In this document: piece by piece, positions 10,472 to 21,425 of the stretch
How positions within the stretch are numbered: the stretch's first letter is position 1
Layout of the letters: each line of letters starts with the position of its first letter
Source of the DNA: Luzula sylvatica
Lineage: Eukaryota > Streptophyta > Magnoliopsida > Poales > Juncaceae
DNA: 64,000 nucleotides
NCBI GenBank assembly: GCA_946800325.1
Contig: OX326959.1
Location: forward strand, 22,311,742-22,375,741
Direction: 5' to 3'
Position numbers and translations under genes: made by a program
The notes under the pieces: generated by a model
Told to the model about the DNA's origin: nothing
The model's database searches: none
The model's input: only the letters and a program-made list of their open reading frames with translations

Positions 10472-10652
10472 AACACAAAATAAATAAAATATAGCATGTT
10501 ATAATGCAAACAAAATTAAAGTTTCAAAATAAATAAAAGAAAATCGTAAATAATACACAAGAAAATAAAATATGTATTTAAAATATCATCCAGTAACATA
10601 AAAAATATTATTATTTTTAAATAAATAACATAATTATAAATTATACCATAAT
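10472..10652 (+). repeat. direct repeat, copy 2
   Basis: Second copy of the 9884-10066 unit, beginning just after the MITE and ending AAATTATACCATAA. Confidence 0.85.
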
Positions 10653-11250
10653 GACTCATTTGACTCATCAGAAAATTTAATATGTTAATTATTCAAATCC
10701 ATGTAATCTTTAATACACACAAAACAATAAATTGTCTAATTTAAAATAAGAATAAATATAACGTCAAACATAAATATATATTTGAACATCAACAAATAAA
10801 AATACATTACTAATCCATAATAACTACACTCTATTTTCGGACTTGGTGAACTATTTAGGATACTTCAATTAGTTATCTATTTTGAAGAAAATTTCAAATG
10901 AAAAGAAAATTCTCACTTTCTTGAAATGTTTGTGTGTTCATAATATCTTGCTTTGTAAATATAGCACACGATAAGTGATTACACAATTTTTAGTAAAAAG
11001 AAAAATCAAATCAAATATGTATTTAACTTGTATTTATACTTTGACAATGTCATTTATTTTGAATAATAACTCTAATGAACCGTCACTACATCAAATATTG
11101 TGAGGAAAATGTAAATGGTACAAATATCTATAAAAAAAATTCTCTATAAAAAATAAGTAATGTTTTATTGTGCAAACAATAATAAATAATGCACGTTTGT
11201 AAAGAGAAAAAAGAAAATCAATTTAATAGTCCAACAAATAAATTTAGTTC
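10653..11250. other. AT-rich intergenic DNA
   Basis: No coding exon, RNA gene or terminal repeats that I can recognise. Confidence 0.55.
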
Positions 11251-11724
11251 TATTTTCAAAAAGTCAGATGGGCTGGGCTCCTTTAAATCATTAGACCTGT
11301 GTTTGATCCCCAATTCCCCACTACACTTAAATTGAGAAGAAACGAATGAGAATTAAGAAGAAACGAAGAGGCGTGAATCTCAAATACCAGATACGAATCT
11401 CCAATTTTTAGCGGAAATGGAATTTGCGTCGAAGTTCTTCTTTGCTGCCTAGTGACAAGGTGATTTTTGTAGAGATGTTCCAAATGGAAGCTCCATTTGT
11501 GTTTTTTTCTTTTTTTTTCTTGACCTTTTTTGAGGAAATCTTCTTTTGTTTTCGTCTGTTGTGTATTGAGTGGGGGTTTGTCCACTAATTCCCACTTAAA
11601 ACACTCATCCACACTATATATTAGCTATTTTAAGCTTTTTCATTTTTAATTTAACCATTAATGACCAATTATTCACTGTAACAGGTCTGAGCTCATTTAG
11701 GGTTTCGACAGGAAAATTTGGTCG

Positions 11725-11979
11725 GTGTGTCTCAGTCGTTTTTTACTGGATTGCCGTGTTTTTTACTGGATTGGATCAATCTACACGGTGAGTTTGTTCT
11801 TACTTTTTGATTGGTCTCTTCTTTTCCTTTTCCTTCTGATTGGATCAATCACAAGCGGTAATTTACGGGGATTCTCTGGAAGGTTGATTGCGATTGATGA
11901 CTCCGATGGCATCGTGAAGTTGGATGGGTCGTACGATGTGAAGATCGTGGGGTTGAGTTCCCTTGCAAAGGCCATATAG
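11725..11979 (+). other. relic of the F-box gene 5' leader joined to an unidentified exon-like ORF
   Basis: The stretch from TTTTTTACTGGATTGGATCA through CTACACGGTGAGTTTGTTCT to CCTTCTGATTGG (about 11760-11845) matches the F-box gene leader and first intron at 1.87-1.97 kb in reverse orientation. It is therefore a copied 5' end without its F-box. After it, an open frame reads GRLIAIDDSDGIVKLDGSYD and ends SLAKAI before a TAG at 11977. I do not recognise that piece. It may be a foreign exon fused to the copied leader or a chance ORF. Confidence 0.55.
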
Positions 11980-12210
11980 TGGAATTGAGGGCGTGTTTGG
12001 ACGTCCAAGCAAAAGTAGGTTTAGTCTAGTATAGGCAGAAAATGCTAGAACTAACTTATGTCCAAGTTAAACTCAAACCCTAACTCAATCTAGATGCATG
12101 TGTTCTCTCTCCTTGTAAGTTTTTCTTGTGATTTGTTTTCTCGGATATATAACTATTTTCCTTGAATTTGTTTGGTATTCTTCAATTTACCGATCTTTAG
12201 TTTTCGTTTA

Positions 12211-12350
12211 ACTTCAAGTTGCGAAAAAGTTACATAAGACAATGCAAAAATACACATATTTACTTAAATGAATTTTAAATACTAACATAAGCATTTATAA
12301 AACCATAATTTCAAAAACTAATACATGATATTAAGTCCGTTATGGTTGTA
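12211..12350 (+). repeat. direct repeat, copy 1 (long form)
   Basis: ACTTCAAGTTGCGAAAAAGT to GTCCGTTATGGTTGTAT. It recurs at 13262-13358, where about 42 bases are missing. The 0.9 kb between the copies (12351-13260) is AT-rich and I see nothing coding in it. Confidence 0.8.
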
Positions 12351-13261
12351 TGTGAGGCCAAAAAACATTGATTCTTTTTTTTCTAAATTAACAAAAAATA
12401 GAAAGTTAAGAGTTTACCTAACACCAATACTTTTCAAACTTATAAACCAAAAACTTAATATTATAAATTGAATAGTTTAACCATATACAAATATAAATAA
12501 TTATTTCAAACCGATCCATTAAAAATGTTATTACATGTCAACATAATAATAAGTGGCTCGGTTGTATTATCTGATAACCATATACAAATATAAAGAAATA
12601 TTTTTTTTATTTTCTTTCTTGCAAATTCTTTTGAAACGAAGCAAAGTCATTGGCCATTAAGATTAAAGTTATAAAATACTATTAATACATTTTACGCCAA
12701 AATAATATAATATTTCATAATATGTTTATTAATTGCAAGAGATATGTGAGCATTTGAAATATTAACAGTTTTTTTTATTAAATAATAAAAATATAAAATT
12801 TGAGACGGTCGAAACAAAATTATTTGAAATTTTCATATTCGTTGCCAATCAGACATGACATACATGACATTAATATCAAGCATCTGATTATTTCTGTGAC
12901 TTTAAAATATCAAAAATAACATGCATTATATGCATTACGGAGATGACTTAAAAATATTATGAAATAGTGTCAAACAAATGACTACATATAATTTCACATT
13001 AAAAAAAATAGTAAAATTGTATGAAGGAGATCAAAGCATCAATCACATCAAAACATTTAACTTATCAAACTAAAACATACAAACGATAAGAAAAAAAATA
13101 TATTAATAGATCAAATTTAAAATTTATGTATACAATAATCATGATGAGATTCGTGCAATATAAATATGGTGATAAATTTTCAAATTTCATCCAATATATC
13201 CACTAAAATATTCTCAGGCCACATTTTATTTTATCATATTCTGAACCTAAAAGTTTCTCTA

Positions 13262-13358
13262 ACTTCAAGTTGTCAAAAAGTTACATAAGACAATGCAAAA
13301 ACACACATATTTACTTAAATGAATTTTAAATACTACCATAAGTCCGTTATGGTTGTAT
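13262..13358 (+). repeat. direct repeat, copy 2 (short form)
   Basis: Shortened copy of 12211-12350, lying directly before the 39-bp minisatellite. Confidence 0.8.
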
Positions 13359-13389
13359 CATACTACTTGTCCGAAAATGCCACGAAAAC

Positions 13390-14565
13390 TATCTATTGGC
13401 GGCGGCTGTCTGTAAATGCCACGAAACTATATTTTGGCAGCGGCAGTTTGTAAAAAGTCTGGAAAACTTTCTTTTGGCAGCGGCTCACAGTAAATGCCAC
13501 GAAAAGTATGTTTTGGAAGCAGCTGCTCGAAGTAAACGCCACGAAAACTATCTTTTGGCAGCGGCTCGAAGTAAATGCCACGAAAACTACTTTTTGGCAG
13601 CGGCTCACAGTAAATGCCAAGAAAACAATCTTTTGGCAGCTGTTCGAAGTAAAAGCCAAGAAAACTATCTTTTGGCAGCTGTTCAAAGTAAAAGCCACGA
13701 AAACTATCTTTTGGCAGCGGCTCCAAGTAAATGCCACGAAAACTATTTTTATGAAGCGGCTGTCAGTAAATGCCACGGAAAATATCTTTTGGCGGCGTTT
13801 GTCTGTAAATGTCCCGAATACTCTCTTTTGGTAGCGGCTCAAAGAAAATGCCACGAAAACAATCTTTTTGCAGCTGCTCCGAGAAAATGCCACGAAAACA
13901 ATCTTTTGGCAGCTGTTCGTAGTAAATGCCACGAATACTATCTTTTGGCAGCCGTTTGCAGTAAATGCCACGAAAACTATCTTTTGGCAGCGGCTGTCTG
14001 TAAAAGCCACGAATACTATCTTTTGGCGGCGGCTGTCTGTAAAAGCTACGAAAACTATCTTTTCGCAGCGGCAGTGTGTAAATGCCTTGCAAAATTATCT
14101 TTTGGCGGCCGCTGTCTGTAAATGCCACGAACACTATCGTTTGGCAGCGGCAGTCTGTAAATGGCACGAAAACTATCTTTTGGCAGCGGCAGTCTGTAAA
14201 TGGCAAGAAAACTATCTTTTGGCAGCGGAAGTTTGTAAATGTCACGAATACTCTCTTTTGGCATCCGCTCAAAGTAAATGCCACGAAAACTATCTATTGG
14301 CGGCGGCTGTCTTTAAATGCCAGGAAAACTATCTTTTGGCACCGGCTGTCTGTAAATGGCGCGAAAACTATCGTTTGGCAGCGGAAGTTTGTAAATGTCC
14401 CGAATACTCTCTTTTGGCAGCGGCTCAAATGTAATGCCGCGAAAACTATCTTTTGGCAGCTGCTCGTGGTAAACGCCACGAAAACTATCTTTTGGCAGCA
14501 GCAGTGTGTAAATGGCACGAAAACTTTCTTTTGACAGGGCTGATTGTAAATGGCACGAAAATATT
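13390..14565. repeat. 39-bp minisatellite array, about 30 units
   Basis: The unit is a degenerate 39-mer containing TTTTGGCAGCGGC, a variable 6-8 bases, GTAAATGCCACGAAAACTAT and C. Because 39 is a multiple of 3 and the unit has no stop in several frames, long ORFs appear on both strands (13-residue periods such as LAAAVCKCHENYL on plus and FVAFTDSRCQKIV on minus). The coexistence of four or more such frames argues against coding. Units differ at a few positions and one unit (about 14080) is out of phase. Local GC is far above the flanks. Confidence 0.92.
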
Positions 14566-15048
14566 GCTCGAGGATACGACGATGAAAAATATCTATAATT
14601 ATGTATTTATTGGATGATGATTAATTCTGTAATATTCAGTGAACTAAATTTTCAGACGTAATGCATATTTCAGGAGTAATTGACCCAATGGATCTAGGTG
14701 AATTTAGTATCGGACCCAACTGATTTAATATTGGAGCCAAGTGACCCAATAGAAGCGGGTGAAAACCAAGTGATAAATTTGACACGTACACCGTATGAGA
14801 AGTTAGAAAATAAATTCAGGAAATGAAGTCTGGGAATGAAAATCCAGGATATATATTATCCTTGTATCCGAATATAAAGGGTAAAACTAAAAGCTTCTTC
14901 CCTCTCTTCCGACAAGCCCCTTTCTAAGAATAGAGAAGAATCTTTCGCCGAGAATAGAACAAACCGTTTTCGCCATGTCTGAAAACCATTTCAATCTCGT
15001 GTTCTCTTGTTCTCCATTCTCGATCAATTCGAAATCACATCGCAAGCC

Positions 15049-15470
15049 ATGGATTGCTGCTTTCGATTCAAGAACTGCTTCAAGAGCGCGAATAAGAAGA
15101 AGAAAGAGAACGAGAAGGAAAAATGTAAAGAGAATGCTAAGCTGACGAAGAAAGAACAAGAACAAGAACAAGAACAATGGGACGATCATTCTAAGAAGAA
15201 GATGAACTGGTCCGATTCAGCGGCCGATACGGCACTGGTACGTATTGTTAGGGTCTGATTAGTTTCCAATGATTTGATCTGTAAACTTGTTTGTTGACAA
15301 ATCCCGAATGATTTGTTATTTGTTAATTTGGAATTGAAACTTGAAAGCAGGTTACATCAGAGTGGGAGAAGAGCATGGTGGTGAGCGGGAGAGCGAAGCT
15401 AGAAGCTCAAATCCTATTTGCTCACTACGATCAGTTTGATGATGAAGTGAAAGGTGAAGGAGCCTGCTAG
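15049..15470 (+). CDS. small basic two-exon protein, unidentified
   Basis: Exon 1 runs 15049-15237 and exon 2 runs 15351-15470. The intron 15238-15350 has GTACGT and GAAAGCAG borders and is phase 0. The predicted product is 102 residues: a Cys-rich start (MDCCFRFKNC), a long Lys/Glu/Gln-rich stretch (KKKKENEKEKCKENAKLTKK, then EQ repeats), and a more normal C-terminal part (SEWEKSMVVSGRAKLEAQIL, FAHYDQFDD) ending EGAC. An upstream in-frame ATG at 15007 would add 14 residues. A TATA-like AATATAAAG lies near 14.87 kb. The joined frame across a good intron suggests a real gene, but I do not recognise the family and expression is unproven. Confidence 0.6.
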
Positions 15471-16160
15471 GTCCTATCTGTCTCATTTGCCTCTTGGATG
15501 GCCTTGCATGGAAATTTCATCTTCTCCACACAAACCTTCAATGACTTAATCATGATAGGTACACCGTTATTAATTCCATCTTCCCCTCTTGGATGGCCTT
15601 GCATGGATTATAACGAATAATGATCAAAATTTGTTTTCATTTTCAAAGCTTTAAATTATTAAAGGATGGTCGAGATGTAATCTTTAAAAAAGAAATATAA
15701 GGAAATCCATTGATTTATATTGAAATTGGCTCCTGATTTGCTTGTTTAGACAATATATAGTAGTATCATTTCGTAAAAGACTGATTTTCATGGTATACCC
15801 CAAATTCCCAATTTTATTTGGGTAGAAATTTTATATAAATGCTATTATATGATGCAATGTGCCTGGTATTTATTTATACCAATTGAAATTGTTAGCTATG
15901 TTGGGTTTGTACGCATTTAATCACAATCACATGGAAATTTAAACCGGTACCAGCTCGAGCAAGCATCAGCTGGTACAAATGGCTTAATTCAACTGGTACC
16001 AGCTGGTATTTTTGCTTTCTGATAATCTGGCCCAATTCAGCATGAATTAGTTATGTGGATTTACATTCTTGAATGTACTAATTAGGTTATGCGAAATTAG
16101 GTTAGCATATTTGTTTTAAATTTCTAATTCAGTTAATTTGTGTTATATTGACGAATTAGG
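15471..16160. other. noncoding stretch with a small repeat and a palindrome
   Basis: CCTCTTGGATGGCCTTGCAT occurs twice about 85 bases apart (near 15.49 and 15.58 kb). Around 15.95-16.0 kb there is a palindromic cluster built on CCAGCTGGTACC-like words. No coding sequence seen. Confidence 0.6.
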
Positions 16161-16690
16161 TTCAAGAGAGTGGCAGAGGATGCGGCCGTACCACGACTTC
16201 TCTGGCGGGCATTTCAACCTGGAAACGGCCTTGAGGGCTCGTACCTGCAAGCTCATCGCGAACCCGTCAAAGTCATTTATAGGGGTATTCAAATCGGATT
16301 ATGTAAGGACAAAATTCAACGTGGGTTTGATGAGTTTTGATGAGATTTGGGCCGGAATGGAGGACGTAGTGGAGAGGTCATGCAGTCCAGTTTATTATGT
16401 GATAAACTGGAACGATCATTTCTTCCTCCTTAGAGCAGAAAAGACCGAATTCTTTATCATAGAGACGGTTGGCTGGAAATTGAAGAAAAACAACAATCGA
16501 GCGCATATCATCAGGTTCTGCCAATCGACTACAATCAAAGGAAGCCGGGTGGGGATGATCAATGGAAAAAAACTGCTGCAGGGTCTACATCCAGCGCTTC
16601 ATCGTCGACAATTTTTTCAGTGATCAAGGACGCATGGGGAAAGGCTGGCAATTCAATGACTACCTGCACAAAAATGAAACGGAGAAATAA
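16161..16690 (+). pseudogene. C-terminal exon of a plant NT-C2 (EEIG1/EHBP1-like) family protein, frameshifted
   Basis: After an acceptor (GACGAATTAG at about 16160) the frame reads SREWQRMRPYHDFSGGHFNL, then KLIANPSKSFIGVFKSDYV, MSFDEIWAGMEDVVE and NWNDHFFLLRAEKTEFFIIE. This matches what I know of the conserved C-terminal part of plant proteins with an N-terminal NT-C2 domain. The N-terminal exons are absent. In a run of seven A at 16563-16569 the good frame is lost; removing one A restores CCRVYIQRFIVDNFFSDQGR and a stop at 16688-16690. The piece ends exactly where the big inverted repeat begins. It is probably a gene fragment; a one-base assembly error in the homopolymer is possible. Confidence 0.65.
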
Positions 16691-17029
16691 AAATAAATAA
16701 AATTATTTTGTTTTAATGATATTTTCATTTTTAAGGGATATACATGATCTTTTGAGATTTTCAAGGTTATACACATAAAGAAAATGCATTATGTTTTAAT
16801 TTTTATACGGCATGGCATAAAGAAAAAAAAATATTTTACAAGAATACTTGTGAATTGTGAATTATAAAAGGAAAGGTGATATATTTTCGTGTTTGGTTTG
16901 AGGACAGAATATGAAAAGAGCTAGAAATACAAGAGAAATAGATATATTAAGTGTAGTATCAAATCAAATGGAAATGATGTAGAAATAGATATATAAAGAA
17001 AAGCAAAAGTACTCAATTAAGTAAATTGC

Positions 17030-17153
17030 TCATGAAAGCACCAACCCTCTTAGAAAGCACCAACCCTTAGACGGTCAAAAAATTGAGAGCACCAACCCTT
17101 TTATTGCTCATGAAAGCACCATAGCCCATAGCTCATCTATATATATAGAGAGA
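17030..17153. mobile_element. short element with AT/GA microsatellite end inside the left arm
   Basis: GAAAGCACCAACCC is repeated, then CACCATAGCCCATAGCTCAT and TATATATATAGAGAGAG. It is flanked by imperfect direct repeats of about 30 bp ending AATTAAGTAAATTGCTC and AATTAAATTACTC. Reverse-oriented relatives lie at 59.28-59.43 kb. Confidence 0.6.
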
Positions 17154-17441
17154 GAAAAAAAAGCTAACGTACTCAATTAAATTACTCTTTGTACTTAAAA
17201 ATTCTTAGCCGTTCGATTAACATGATTACATGATCTGATAAATTCATGATAGACGGAATGGAAGGGGAAACGGAATGGAGAGATATTAGATATTACCTAT
17301 TATTGCCTTGCCATTTCGTTAGACCCTTTTCTTCCCAAAACAAATTTCTCCATAGGGACCCTTCTTTCTGAAACATGGGTTTGCCTTTGCTTTTGATTTC
17401 TCATCGTTGCTTCTTGAGATAAGGAGATTCGATCAAAGAGA

Positions 17442-17759
17442 TTGCACCAAGAGATCAAAGATTTGATTTCTCTTGAGATCAAAGAGATTGCTCCGAGAGA
17501 TCGACGCTGCCCCTCTATTTGGATGGAAAGATCAACGTCGCCCTTTTACTACTGTGGCGTCCGAATTTTCAGATTGCTTCGAGAAATGACACCAGAATTC
17601 TCTTTGGATGAAGAGATCGATGCTGCTCATCTACTATGGCGTCCTGACATTTTAAGAGATCGAGCCTCTTTTCTGGTAAAAGCTGCAAGAGATCGAGCCT
17701 CCTTTTTAGGTGATGCCTTTTCTCGATTTATTGATTCATATAATTATTTCTTGGTTTGA
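17442..17759 (+). other. exon-like ORF inside the inverted-repeat element
   Basis: An open frame rich in repeated wording (EIKDLISLEIKEIAPRDRRC, DRASFLVKAARDRASFLGDA). Similar DNA wording (GATCGACGCTGCCCCTCTAT against GATCGGCGCCTCCCCTCTAT) occurs at about 31.37 kb in the related element. It is an element-borne sequence, not a recognised gene. Confidence 0.4.
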
Positions 17760-18746
17760 TTATGAAGTTAATAGAGATCTATCTTCACTGTTTGATTACA
17801 TCATGCACGGTTAAATGTGATTTATGATTGATTTTTAGGTTTGTATTATATAAAATTTGATTATTTTCATTGCAAGTTGATTTTTTGTGAATATCTTTTC
17901 ATTTCAGAGCACCGCAAGAAGGAGATTATTTCATTTGATTTTAGGGCAGTAATAATTGAGAAAGAGAAGGCAAAGGTAAATGTTGAGTTTCAAGGATTTT
18001 GGTGAATTTGATTATAAGGATCATTCCATTCGATCTCATTGGAATTTGCTAATATTGCAGATGCAATTGTATTGGTTTTTGGGATTTTTTTTAAAGATGT
18101 GTGTACTTGAGTAGTTCAGGATATGTATGAATTGTAGAAATATATCTTTATTACAAGATAAACGTGTGTACGTGATTATGGGTATAATTGATTTATAATT
18201 ATGCAAATGTGGTAATTATGAAATTTTGTTGAATTGTTAAATTTTTATTTATCTATATGGATGTACTTTGTTTTGTTTTTGTAATCATGTACCGTGATAA
18301 GAGTCTAGACATGATACAAAACAATTCTTGGTACCGGTATTCACAAATATAGATCTTGGTACCGGTATTCACAAATATAGATCATTATTATAAAACATTC
18401 AAGACACTACATTAGACACCACATTAGAGTAATGAAAATATCAGATTCACCACTAAGTTTTTATTTTCTTTGCAATTTGGTTGACATTTTTATGCACAAT
18501 CCCTCAAATTGCAACTTAAACATTAAAAATCAACAATAACACCTAGTAGAAAAAAGGCTGGAACTCAATAAAATTACATCTCAAATATAATTATTTATAA
18601 CCATAACATCCAATAACCTCAAACATAGCCAAATATTCTAAATTTCAATCAAGTCGAAAAGAACTGTAAAATTACATAGGTCCTAAATTTTTAATAAGTC
18701 CAAGAGAAATCTAAAATTACATAAAATTCAATAAGGTGGGGGCAGC

Positions 18747-19048
18747 CATGGCCATGGAAAATGATCAAAGCTCGGGGGGATCCTCTGCAATGGAGCAATC
18801 TCCCTATCGAATCACTCGGTCTCTAGCAGCACGAGCTACCAAACTTGAGGCCAGCCATGTCCAATGAGGTGAAAAAGATGGAAATAATTGTTTTGGAGAG
18901 AAGGACATGTAGGAGAGGAACAACGTCAATCATAAAGAAGGGGCCTATGGAGAATACCTCGGCCTCAAGAAGCAACGACGAGCAATCAAAAGCTAAGGCG
19001 AACCCTAGCCAGCCATGGAAAATCATAGAGGTGGAAAAACATGTTTGA
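18747..19048 (+). other. gene-like piece in the element, possibly captured exon
   Basis: Two open pieces: MAMENDQSSGGSSAMEQSPY followed by RITRSLAARATKLEASHVQ and a stop, and in another frame EVKKMEIIVLERRTCRRGTT to KIIEVEKHV. GC is higher than around it. I cannot name a source gene. It could be captured host exon sequence, as in Pack-type elements. Confidence 0.35.
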
Positions 19049-19483
19049 GAAAAAAGCTATGGGGAAATTTGTTTTGGAAAGAAAGACCTGACGAAATGGC
19101 AAGGTAAATAATAAAGTAATAATTAACGTCTAAAATCTCTCCTTTCCGTCTTCCCTTCCATTCTGTCTATCTTAAATTCATCAGATCGTATAATCATGTT
19201 AATCAAACGGCTAAAAGTCTTTAAGTACAAAGAGCAATTTACTTAATTGAGTACTTTTGCTTTTCTTTATATATCTATTTCTACATCATTTCCATTTGAT
19301 TTGATACTACACTTAATATATCTATTTCTCTTGTATTTCTAGCTCTTTTCATATTCTGTCCTCGAACCAAACACGAAAATATATCACCTTTCCTTTTATA
19401 ATTCACAATTCATAAGTATTCTTGTAAAATATTTTTTTTTCTTTATGCCATGCCGTATAAAAATTAAAACATAATGCATTTTT

Positions 19484-19620
19484 CTTTTTTTTGATAATAA
19501 ATGGAGAAGGCTCATATGTCCTCCATCCATTGATGTCAACGGGGATCGAACCCACAACCTCTCACAACACATGAGTTTTTGTGCCTCACACTCAACCAAC
19601 TAGGCTATGGGCCCATTGAC
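19484..19620 (-). mobile_element. tRNA-derived SINE
   Basis: On the minus strand it begins GGGCCCATAGCC, has an A-box-like TAGTTGGTTGAGTG and a B-box GGTTCGATCCC, and ends in TTTATTATC plus a run of A. It is flanked by a 13-bp duplication CATAATGCATTTT (19470-19482 and 19621-19633). Relatives: 47041-47115, 47150-47275, 49285-49355 and 62474-62605. Confidence 0.88.
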
Positions 19621-19865
19621 CATAATGCATTTTCTTTATGTGTATAACCTTGAAAATCTCAAAAGATCATGTATATCCCTTAAAAATGAAAATATCATTA
19701 AAACAAAATAATTTTATTTATTTTTATAGTGGGAATATATGGTGTTTGGGCGGGTTCGGCTTGATTCAAATTTATAGACATTTGGGCGACGTGTTATCTG
19801 GGTCTCCGGTCACGCAAGTTTGGGTTTCCGATCAATCAATTCAAATAATAAGTGAATTTACATAA

Positions 19866-20365
19866 CATATTTGGATTTACGATTACAGTTTTTGTATGTT
19901 CCTGTTATCATAGATTCTTGATATTCATATTAATAATACTTGTGATTTCTTGTGAATATAAAAATCTATAAAATATCATGTATATACATGTTGTGAATAA
20001 AAAATCAATAATTATTCTACAATAACTTAAGACAAGAATATTTTGTATGCCAACAATATATTAAAAACTGTGCAAAAATGAAGATTTTGAAAATTTAATT
20101 GTGTGTTAATAATTTCATTTTTACTCTCAAATTATAAAAAAAAATACGATAGCCTCGAAGAAATACATAATACCATAAACACATCAATGAACGGATTAAA
20201 ATTCAAAGAAATGTAATGAACAATCAGATTTGAGTTTTAGTATAATCGAGCGACAGTATCCAAACTTCCCTTATTCAAAAAAAATAAAAAAAAATAAAAA
20301 AAAATAATTATTTCCTGATCAGAATAATTAAATGAATAAATTTCATAAGCGTATCAATAAATAAA
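19866..20365. other. AT-rich intergenic DNA
   Basis: No coding exon seen; contains short A-rich repeats (AAAAAAAAT) near 20.28-20.31 kb. Confidence 0.55.
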
Positions 20366-20531
20366 TTATACAAAGTGATAAATTACGAAATAAAAATCTT
20401 GAACATAATACGATGAGAAAGAACGAAAGCAGAGAAGCTTCTTCGAGAAGGAGAGATGAATCTTCTTCGACAAGGAGAGAGAGCGAAGAGAGAGAAATGA
20501 CGGGAGGAGAGAGATAATCGCCATTAATGGA

Positions 20532-20535
<4 letters not shown>

Positions 20536-20597
<62 letters not shown>
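20536..20597. repeat. (GA)n microsatellite
   Basis: About thirty GA dinucleotides in a wider GA-rich tract beginning near 20.41 kb. The apparent Leu/Ser ORF across it on the minus strand is a by-product of the repeat. Confidence 0.95.
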
Positions 20598-20599
<2 letters not shown>

Positions 20600-21060
20600 C
20601 ACGGGTCTGTTATATATATCGCCCAAAATTCTCCTTTCTATTAACCGTTAATGCATAGGAGTTTTTTTTTGGAGATTATTTGCAGCCCCTGTATTGATAG
20701 CCCACGTCATACTGATTCAATCATCAATGATTGGGAGAAACTGGGAGGCACCATATATGCTCTCATAAATTATATTCGGAGTACTTCTAGGCCTAACAAT
20801 GGGCCCTTCTTGCTCTCCTTTCAAGCCCAAAACAGTATGTTTATACCGTTGAAGGCGGTCCCTATTTTTTCAATAACCCGCTCATCACGATCATGTGGCA
20901 ACACATGTTTTTTTTACCGTTTTGTGTAGTTTATTGCAAAAAAATATTCACAAAAATGTAATATTTATGTTAAATATATGAATTATTATTTTAAAAAAAA
21001 ATATAATGATCGAGTATAGAAGATATAATTTATATATAATTATGTCCAAAACAAAAGAAC

Positions 21061-21101
21061 ACACACAGCGCGCGCGCACACACGCACGCACGCACACACA
21101 C

Positions 21102-21172
<71 letters not shown>
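21061..21172. repeat. compound microsatellite (CA)n, (GC)n, (TAA)n
   Basis: ACACACAGCGCGCGCGCACA and CACGCACGCACG lead into about 23 TAA/AAT triplets. Alternating purine-pyrimidine DNA of this kind can adopt Z-form; that effect is inference. Confidence 0.95.
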
Positions 21173-21175
<3 letters not shown>

Positions 21176-21339
21176 TTAATGTAATTTGATTTCGATACTA
21201 GCATTTAGTTTAGTCTCTCTTCTGACTACTATCGTTTAACTAAACGGACAAAATATAAAAAAATTCTTAATTAAGTTATCACATATACATAAATATTAAT
21301 GATAAATAAAAATATGATTGTCAATGACCCCATAATAAA

Positions 21340-21425
21340 TATGGTTGAGTACTTAGCACATTAAACCCTAATGTTGTAAAAATTGTTGGTTCGAGTTTCG
21401 ACGTCATCAATATAAAAAATAAATA
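21340..21425 (+). mobile_element. old SINE-like fragment
   Basis: A-box-like ATGGTTGAGTACTTAGCAC and B-box-like GGTTCGAGTTTC at tRNA-like spacing, followed by an A-rich end. No duplication found. Confidence 0.4.

Larger units (their letters stand above)
16687..19729. mobile_element. large inverted-repeat element with gene-like interior
   Basis: Left arm (from ATAAAAATAAATAAAATTAT at 16687 to about 17.39 kb) and right arm (19.02-19.73 kb) are imperfect reverse complements of each other over about 550-700 bp. The left arm holds a roughly 120-160 bp insertion (17030-17187) and the right arm a SINE (19484-19620). The inner part, about 17.16-19.27 kb, has the same terminal motif (AAAAGC..GTAC) and interior wording as the element at 30.8-33.7 kb, so a family is likely. 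No transposase is visible. Long arms plus gene-like insides suggest a Mutator-like or Pack-type element, but I could not find a clean TSD at the outer ends. Confidence 0.65.

Noticed and set aside
13393..14534. Long ORFs of 70-241 codons on both strands in the 39-bp repeat, as a repeat-protein gene
   Set aside because: Several frames on both strands stay open at once because the unit is 39 bp; no start context, domain or intron structure supports any one of them.
13390..14565. CRISPR-like array
   Set aside because: Repeats are contiguous and degenerate with no unique spacers, and the genome is plant.
15049..16690. One gene joining the small two-exon protein to the C2-family fragment
   Set aside because: The small protein has its own stop at 15468-15470 and I see no in-frame exon between; the family does not carry such an N-terminus as far as I know.
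19484..19620. tRNA gene on the minus strand
   Set aside because: A-box and B-box are present but no cloverleaf closes, and the A-tail with 13-bp duplication marks a SINE.
16687..19729. LTR retrotransposon reading of the two arms
   Set aside because: The arms are inverted, not direct, and no primer site or purine tract is present.
20366..20626. Leu/Ser-rich minus-strand protein
   Set aside because: It is a translation of the GA microsatellite.
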